Source: JBKJUK01 sp046590705
GTDB taxonomy: Bacteria > Acidobacteriota > Thermoanaerobaculia > Gp7-AA8
Direction: 5' to 3'
DNA: 10,772 nt
NCBI GenBank assembly: GCA_046590705.1
Contig: JBKJUK010000115.1
Location: 1-10,772 of the forward strand
Positions 6,377 to 10,772 of the stretch are shown here, piece by piece (the stretch's first letter is position 1; the number at the start of each line of letters is the position of its first letter). The position numbers and the translations under genes were made by a program. Under the pieces are notes generated by a model that saw nothing but the letters and a program-made list of their open reading frames with translations, searched no databases and was not told where the DNA came from.

Positions 6377-6759
6377 CTCGATGATTGTACGGTGTGCGGG
6401 AGCAAAGTTGATCGGAGTCTCGAACAGACGGAGTCAGGCGACTCAGGGAGCAGGAGGAAGGGCCACGTGTCGCACCGCATAGAACCGAAGTCAAAGTGAA
6501 AGGCCGGCAGATTCGAGTGGCCAGAGTTTTCAACTCTGGGGCTTCGTGGCGAACAGCAAGAACTGAGATTACATCCCGGATCCAGGCACCTTCTGTAGAA
6601 GTCCAAACCTTCTCACACGAAGTGAAAAACGAACGTCGAGATTTTTCAGCCGCGCGACATCCTTGAAGGCGGGGGCTCGGATTCTCTACTCAGTAGAAAC
6701 CTCGAACGAAGCCAGACGTATTACTGCACAGTTCAACGATCGAACCACAAGGTGCGTGT
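6377..6759. other. 383-base divergent intergenic region
   Basis: This spacer separates the divergent starts of the transporter and the TPR gene. It should hold both promoters, but I see no pair of -35 and -10 boxes that I trust. It contains one clear hairpin (6521-6539, listed separately) and a weak 5-bp inverted repeat, gagtc/gactc, at 6431-6444. Short open frames here end abruptly or run into the TPR gene in the wrong frame, so no gene is called. Confidence 0.6.
6521..6539. repeat. Hairpin-forming palindrome
   Basis: Ccagagtt (6521-6528) pairs with aactctgg (6532-6539) around a ttc loop, a perfect 8-bp stem. There is no T-tract and no gene ends nearby, so it is unlikely to be a terminator. 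Its form (short perfect palindrome in a spacer) matches the other REP-like units of this window, though its sequence is different. Confidence 0.5.
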
Positions 6760-7635
6760 ATGAAATGTTTCATGGCCGGGGTACTTCTACTCTCGGCATC
6801 GACAATGCTCGCAGCGAGTCCGGCCCAGTCCTTCCAGGCTGGACGAGCGGCAATGCGAGCGAAGCAGTTCGAAAAAGCACAGAACCACTTCCAGGACGCA
6901 CTAAAGGGAAGTCCTGGTACGGCCGATTATCACTACTGGCTAGCTCAGGCTTTCGGACAGCTGGCAACGCGCGCCGGGATTCTCAAGCAGGCTTCGCTGG
7001 CCGGGAAAACGAGGACGGCCCTGGAGCGGGCCATTGTGCTCGACGCGAATCACCTCGAGGCGCGCCTGGCTCTGATCGACTTCTACAAGCTCGCGCCTGG
7101 TTTCATGGGCGGAAGCGGAGAGAAGGCACTGCTGCAGGCCAGGGAAATCAGAAAACGGGATCCGATGAAAGGGGCGCAGGCATTCGCGAAGATTCATCTG
7201 TACGACAAAAAACCGGAACTGGCGAAGAAAGAATATCTAGACGCGGTTCGCGCTGCCCCTGAATCGGTGGAAGCGCACTACAGACTCGCAACCTTCCTGT
7301 TGAATCGGGAGAAAAATCTTTCCGCCTCCCTTGCTGAGCTGGAAGCTGCTCTGCGAATCAACCCGGGCTTCATGCCCGCTCAGTACTTCGTCGCCCGGAT
7401 CGCAGCCGAGGGAACCGGCAGCCTGGTTAAAGGTGAAGAGTTGCTGAGAAAGTACCTTGCCTACAACCCGAAGGATGACGAGCCTCCGCATGCCCGCGCT
7501 TACTACTGGCTCGGGATGATCTACGAGAAACAAGGAAAAACGCCGCAGGCAAAACAGGCTTACAGCACATCGCTCAAGATGGACCCCGAGGTGAAGGAAG
7601 TGATGGCAGCCGTGAAACGGGTAGAAGTGCGGTAG
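6760..7635 (+). CDS. Exported tetratricopeptide repeat (TPR) protein
   Basis: A 291-residue protein with a signal peptide (residues 1-18, cut probably after MLA) and helical TPR repeats. The first repeat spans about 22-56 (FQAGRAAMRAKQFEKAQNHF), others lie at about 155-215, and the last, with the clear ARAYYWLGMIYEKQGKTPQAKQAY pattern cut here to its key W-L-G-Y-A positions, lies near 246-280. Between them are a helical stretch and the motif PGFMGGSG at 113-120, which breaks the repeat pattern and may mark a specific subfamily. TPR arrays bind other proteins; the partner is unknown. The ATG has aaggtg (6749-6754) five bases upstream. The residue before the hydrophobic core is a cysteine (Cys3) inside the signal peptide, so it is not a lipobox. 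The gene stands alone, with long spacers on both sides. Confidence 0.85.
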   Translation: MKCFMAGVLLLSASTMLAASPAQSFQAGRAAMRAKQFEKAQNHFQDALKGSPGTADYHYWLAQAFGQLATRAGILKQASLAGKTRTALERAIVLDANHLEARLALIDFYKLAPGFMGGSGEKALLQAREIRKRDPMKGAQAFAKIHLYDKKPELAKKEYLDAVRAAPESVEAHYRLATFLLNREKNLSASLAELEAALRINPGFMPAQYFVARIAAEGTGSLVKGEELLRKYLAYNPKDDEPPHARAYYWLGMIYEKQGKTPQAKQAYSTSLKMDPEVKEVMAAVKRVEVR

Positions 7636-7643
7636 CTAGTAGT

Positions 7644-7701
7644 CAGCGACGCAGTAGCCAGCGACGCAGTAGCCAGTAATTAGTAGCCAGTAACCAGTAG
7701 C
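7644..7701. repeat. Tandem repeat: two 15-mers then heptamers
   Basis: The 15-mer cagcgacgcagtagc occurs twice in perfect tandem (7644-7658, 7659-7673). It is followed by the 7-base steps cagtaat, tagtagc, cagtaac and cagtagc (7674-7701). The array begins nine bases after the TPR stop codon and is out of any reading frame. A related heptamer run in the opposite orientation lies at 7912-7946. Confidence 0.8.
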
Positions 7702-7728
7702 AGGATCGCTGAAATCGAGAAGGAGAGC

Positions 7729-7878
7729 CGTCATCCCGAGCGGCGGCGTGGGCGGGTACAAGGGATCTACGCTCAAGTACCGCGCTGTAAACGTCCAGCG
7801 CGACCCTTTGGTGTAGATTCCTCAGTCGCTCGACCTTTCCGCTCGATACCGGGCACAGCGTGCTCCTTCGGAATGACG
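7729..7878. repeat. MITE-like palindromic element of about 150 bases
   Basis: The left end, cgtcatcccgag (7729-7740), is matched at 11 of 12 positions by the reverse complement of the right end (ttcggaatgacg, 7867-7878). An inner gggatctac near 7762-7770 matches the reverse complement of gtagattcct near 7813-7822, apart from one position. The whole is thus a nested imperfect inverted repeat without a coding frame. I recall similar cgtcattccgag...ctcggaatgacg sequences as dispersed elements in several bacterial phyla, but this cannot be checked here. No target-site duplication is evident. Confidence 0.6.
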
Positions 7879-7911
7879 TTGCTGGTCCGCCGTCGGCTTC
7901 GTTCGTAGCTT

Positions 7912-7946
7912 CTACTGGATGCTGGCTACTCAACTACTGACTACTG
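7912..7946. repeat. Heptamer array inverse to the one at 7644
   Basis: Five 7-base steps in phase: ctactgg, atgctgg, ctactca, actactg, actactg. Read on the other strand, they give cagtagt and ccagtag words like those in the 7644-7701 array. The two arrays therefore bracket the palindromic element at 7729-7878 as outer inverted repeats. It ends 23 bases before the GH3 start, so it may lie in that gene's promoter or leader. Confidence 0.7.
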
Positions 7947-7969
7947 CAGTTAAGCGTTAAGCTGTTTCG

Positions 7970-9712
7970 GTGAAAAACAAAGCGATCTGCTTCTTCCTCT
8001 TCGTCCTCCTGACCTCGGCCTCTGCCCAGGCCGCCTCCCGCATCGAGCAGCAGCGTGCTCGCTGGGTCGAACGCACGCTGCGTTCGATGACGCTCGATCA
8101 GAAGATTGGCCAGATGCTCACCGCGCGAGCGCAGACCGGGGCGTTTCGATCACTCGACTCCGATGAGCACAGAGAAATGCGGCGCGCCATCACCGAGTTT
8201 CATGTCGGCGGTGTGCACGCCGGCATAGGTGACGCCGCGTCCATTGCCGTCGCGCTCAACGCCATGCAGCGGCTGGCGAGCGTTCCATTGCTCACCACTT
8301 CCAACTTCGAAGGCGGGGCGGGTTACGTTCTTTACGGTGCTACGCGCATGCCGCTGGCCATGGCCATGGCTGCGACTGGCGATGAGAAGCTTGCCTACGA
8401 AGCGGGAAGGGTGACCGCCGAGGAGGGCCGGGCCCTTGGTGTGAACGTGAATTTCTATCCTGTGGTGGACGTGAACAACAATCCCGAGAACCCGATCATC
8501 AACATTCGCTCCTTCGGCGAAGATCCGGTGGTGGTCTCTCGCTTCGTCAGCGCGTACGTGCGCGGGATTCAGGACCACGGACAACTCGCTACCGCGAAGC
8601 ATTTTCCCGGACATGGTGACGTGGCCACCGACTCACATCTGGCCATGCCGGTTCTCGATGTAACCCGCGAGCGACTGCAGCAGATCGAACTTCCCCCGTT
8701 TCGGGCTGCCTTTGATGCCGGAGTCGGCGCGGTCATGACCGCCCACATCTGGCTGCCGCAACTCGAACCGCAGAACGGGGTACCTGCCACTCTCTCGAGA
8801 AGCATCCTCACCGATCTGCTGCGTGGGGAGATGAAGTACGAGGGGCTCATCATCACAGACTCCATGAGCATGAAGGGGATCACCTCATCCTTCAGGAATG
8901 ACGACGCCACCCTGCGGGCGGTCGAGGCGGGCAACGATATGTTGATCGGTCTGCCCGACGTGGAGAAGTCATTCAAGTCGATTCAGGAGGCTGTAAAAAG
9001 TGGACGCATCACCGAAGCTAGAATCGAGGATTCCGCGCGCCGCGTGCTGATTGCAAAAGCACGCCTGGGACTATCCGATCCGGTTAAGCGCTACGCGGAT
9101 CTGAACGCCTTGATGTCGAAAGTCGGCACTGCCCGGAACCGTGCCGTCGCACAGCAGATTGCAGACAGCGCCATCACACTCGTTCGTGACGAGAACAACG
9201 TGTTGCCGCTTCGAGCAGACAAGGATCTGCGCGTGGTGCAGATCAACGTGGTCGATACCCGCAGCGGCTGGCGTGAAGGCACAGTCGGAAAGGTGCTGGA
9301 GACCGAACTCGCGAAGCGCTTTCCTCGTGCCGTAACCGTAAAGATCGACGACGAAAGCTCTAGCAGTGAATATGAACTCGTTCGGAAACTCGCCGGAATG
9401 GCTGATGTGCTGGTGGTCAACGGTTTTGTGAGGGTGGCCGCGTACAAGGGATCGATCGCGCTAAGCGAGGACCAGAAGAAGTTGTTGCGAGACCTGGCTG
9501 GACTGAAGAAAAAGTTCATTTTCACTTCCTTCGGCAGCCCTTTCTTACTGTCGCATCTGCCCGACCTGCCGTCGTACGCAGTGACCTACGACATCAGTTC
9601 TACCGCCGAACTCGCTGCGATTAAAGCGATGACCGGCGAGATACCTTATCGAGGAAAGCTCCCGATCAATCTGCCGGGGCTTTATAAAATCGGCCACGGA
9701 TTAACGCGTTAA
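7970..9712 (+). CDS. Glycoside hydrolase family 3 protein, NagZ-like, exported, two-domain
   Basis: A 580-residue enzyme with a Sec signal peptide (residues 1-21, AQA before Ala22), so it acts in the periplasm or outside the cell. The N-terminal GH3 TIM barrel covers about 30-370. It has the NagZ-type loop KHFPGHGD at 210-217, followed by the catalytic Asp221-Ser-His223 dyad, as in beta-N-acetylglucosaminidases, and GLIITDSMSM with the nucleophile Asp297. RSFGEDP and SNFEGG motifs are also present. A GH3 C-terminal domain (about 395-575) follows, as in the two-domain NagZ of Bacillus, whereas the cytosolic E. coli NagZ of about 340 residues lacks it. Removal of beta-linked GlcNAc from muropeptides or other glycans is the most likely reaction, but beta-glucoside specificity cannot be excluded. 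The start is GTG; no good ribosome binding site is visible. No other peptidoglycan recycling gene lies nearby. Confidence 0.92.
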   Translation: MKNKAICFFLFVLLTSASAQAASRIEQQRARWVERTLRSMTLDQKIGQMLTARAQTGAFRSLDSDEHREMRRAITEFHVGGVHAGIGDAASIAVALNAMQRLASVPLLTTSNFEGGAGYVLYGATRMPLAMAMAATGDEKLAYEAGRVTAEEGRALGVNVNFYPVVDVNNNPENPIINIRSFGEDPVVVSRFVSAYVRGIQDHGQLATAKHFPGHGDVATDSHLAMPVLDVTRERLQQIELPPFRAAFDAGVGAVMTAHIWLPQLEPQNGVPATLSRSILTDLLRGEMKYEGLIITDSMSMKGITSSFRNDDATLRAVEAGNDMLIGLPDVEKSFKSIQEAVKSGRITEARIEDSARRVLIAKARLGLSDPVKRYADLNALMSKVGTARNRAVAQQIADSAITLVRDENNVLPLRADKDLRVVQINVVDTRSGWREGTVGKVLETELAKRFPRAVTVKIDDESSSSEYELVRKLAGMADVLVVNGFVRVAAYKGSIALSEDQKKLLRDLAGLKKKFIFTSFGSPFLLSHLPDLPSYAVTYDISSTAELAAIKAMTGEIPYRGKLPINLPGLYKIGHGLTR

Positions 9713-9754
9713 CGAGCTTTTCGGAAGTATTCGCATGGACGGCGGAAAGTTGCG

Positions 9755-9772
9755 GACGCGCAGCTGCGCGTC
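9755..9772. repeat. 18-base perfect palindrome after the GH3 gene
   Basis: Gacgcgcag is followed directly by its reverse complement ctgcgcgtc, then tctctacg. The palindrome core and the trailing ctacg resemble the right half of the repeat at 447-546, so it may be a diverged single copy of that type. It lies 42 bases after the GH3 stop. It lacks a T-tract. Confidence 0.55.
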
Positions 9773-9787
9773 TCTACGCTGCGACTC

Positions 9788-9814
9788 TCATCGTTCTGCG
9801 TTCTGAGTTCTGAG
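9788..9814. repeat. Heptamer repeat sharing 25 identical bases with 5200-5224
   Basis: Ttctgcg, ttctgag and ttctgag (9794-9814) follow the leader tcatcg. The 25 bases 9788-9812 are identical, in the same orientation, to 5200-5224, over 4.5 kb away. The copy lies between the GH3 gene and the metalloprotease start, possibly within the latter's promoter region: a weak -10-like TACACT at 9835-9840 follows. Confidence 0.75.
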
Positions 9815-9846
9815 TTTATCGGCAAGCTGTCGCGTACACTCGCGGC

Positions 9847-10772
9847 ATGAAATCGACTGCCGCCTTTCTCGCGCTGTTCGCCGTGGGCTGCGCCACCACA
9901 CCGTCTCCGTCGCCCGCCACGTCGCCATCGGCGCCGAAGCCCGGGGCGGCGCGCGTCAGCATGCAGGGCTTCATGCCCCTGCAGTGGAACGCCAGCGACG
10001 GACGCATCTTCCTCGAAATCCCACGCCTTGGTGAGGAGTTGATCTACCAGGTCTCGCTCGCAGCGGGCGTCGGCTCGAATGCCATCGGCCTCGACCGCGG
10101 ACAGCTAGGCGAAACCTACCTCATTCGATTCGAACGAGTAGGAACGAAACTTCTCATGCTGCAGCCGACCGTCAGGTACCGTGCCATCAACGGCTCAGCG
10201 GGTGAGCAGCGTGCGGTGCGCGAGTCATTTGCTCCTTCGGTGCTCTGGTCCTTCAAAGTGGAGTCTGAGATCGGAGGTGGCGTACTGGTCGATGCCACGG
10301 ACTTCTTTCTTCGTGATGCCCACGGCGTCGCCAGGAGGCTTCGGGCCAACAAACAGGGGAGCTACTCCGTCGACACCAGTCGCAGTGCAGTCTATCTCGA
10401 GCGAACGAAGGTCTTTCCCTCGAACACGGAAGTGGAGGCGACCATCACCCTCACTACCAATGACGTACCGGGACAGCTAATCAGCTCAGTTGCCCCAACA
10501 GCTGAATCGATCACCGTTCGACAGCATCACTCGTTCGTACAACTGCCAGCAGCCGGGTACACGCCCCGTCGTCTCGACCCTCGCGCCGGCTTTATAGGCA
10601 TTGATGTCTACGACTACGCGAGTCCCTTCGCCGGACCGCTCGAGAAACGCTACATAACGCGTCATCGCCTGCAGAAGAAAGATCCGTCCGCAGCAGCGTC
10701 TGATGTCGTCAAGCCGATCGTCTACTACGTCGATCACGGCGTACCTGAGCCGATCCGCAGTGCGCTCCTCGA
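9847..10772 (+). CDS. Zinc-dependent metalloprotease lipoprotein (DUF5117/DUF4953 type), N-terminal part
   Basis: The frame from ATG 9847 is open for 308 codons and runs off the right edge. Residues 1-14 form a short signal peptide ending AVG before Cys15, a good lipobox, followed by a Pro/Ser/Ala linker (16-36); the protein is probably anchored in the outer or inner membrane. The opening GFMPLQW...DGRIFLEIP and LIYQVSLAAGVGSN segments, then DPRAGFIGIDVYDYASP (from residue 244), PLEKRYITRHRLQKKDP and PIVYYVDHGVPEPIRSALL (290-308) match what I know of zinc-dependent metalloproteases with DUF5117 and DUF4953 domains, found in Acidobacteria, Bacteroidetes and relatives, usually about 800 residues long. 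The HExxH zinc site would lie beyond the window, so catalysis cannot be confirmed. No ribosome binding site is seen; TACACT, only six bases before the ATG, suggests a possible leaderless mRNA. Confidence 0.85.
   Translation, partial: MKSTAAFLALFAVGCATTPSPSPATSPSAPKPGAARVSMQGFMPLQWNASDGRIFLEIPRLGEELIYQVSLAAGVGSNAIGLDRGQLGETYLIRFERVGTKLLMLQPTVRYRAINGSAGEQRAVRESFAPSVLWSFKVESEIGGGVLVDATDFFLRDAHGVARRLRANKQGSYSVDTSRSAVYLERTKVFPSNTEVEATITLTTNDVPGQLISSVAPTAESITVRQHHSFVQLPAAGYTPRRLDPRAGFIGIDVYDYASPFAGPLEKRYITRHRLQKKDPSAAASDVVKPIVYYVDHGVPEPIRSALL

Noticed and set aside
6663..7262. 199-codon plus-strand open frame
   Set aside because: It is an out-of-frame shadow of the TPR gene, low-complexity and Arg/Gly-rich, while the TPR frame has a signal peptide and clear repeats.
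7644..7946. CRISPR array
   Set aside because: The repeats are 7-15 bases in direct tandem without unique spacers, and no cas gene is nearby.
9755..9772. Intrinsic terminator of the GH3 gene
   Set aside because: The palindrome has no loop and no following T-run; it is better treated as a repeat.

Overview
The window comes from the chromosome of a Gram-negative-type bacterium of moderately high GC. It has lipoprotein and Sec signal peptides, a periplasm-type TlpA thioredoxin, a CTC-type ribosomal protein L25, a DUF5117/DUF4953-type zinc metalloprotease lipoprotein and intergenic regions rich in small palindromic repeats. Together these resemble Acidobacteriota or a neighbouring phylum. That is an inference from gene content; no rRNA or other decisive marker is present.

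Layout. Positions 1-1400 hold a housekeeping block: the 3' end of prs (PRPP synthetase), a REP-like inverted doublet, a likely extended -10 promoter, rplY and a strong hairpin terminator. Positions 1562-3536 hold two tightly coupled plus-strand genes for predicted lipoproteins: a sialidase-like beta-propeller with conserved-looking cysteines (CxCC and GCP), then a TlpA/ResA-like thioredoxin starting at TTG one base after the first stop. Positions 3537-3730 carry a REPIN-like inverted pair of 20-base units. On the minus strand lie a 64-residue single-helix membrane protein and, upstream of it, a short-chain dehydrogenase. The dehydrogenase is divergent from a pterin-4a-carbinolamine dehydratase gene (4878-5186). 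An AI-2E-family transporter (5282-6376, minus) converges on the dehydratase. A 383-base spacer with one hairpin precedes an exported TPR protein (6760-7635, plus). A 334-base spacer full of nested repeats precedes an exported two-domain GH3 enzyme of NagZ type (7970-9712). Another repeat-bearing spacer leads to a metalloprotease lipoprotein that runs off the right edge.

How the genes fit together. Most are unrelated single-gene units. The one clear operon is the propeller/TlpA pair, whose products are both predicted to be membrane-anchored outside the cytoplasm; a redox or metal-linked partnership is plausible but unproven. The GH3 enzyme, TPR protein and metalloprotease are all exported and may serve envelope or peptidoglycan/peptide turnover, but nothing ties them into one pathway.

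I found no convincing mobile element with a transposase, no CRISPR array, no tRNA or rRNA gene, and no obvious new multi-gene system. The least explained content is in the intergenic DNA: heptamer-phased tandem arrays at four places, two of them sharing an identical 25-base stretch, and several types of inverted-pair palindromes.
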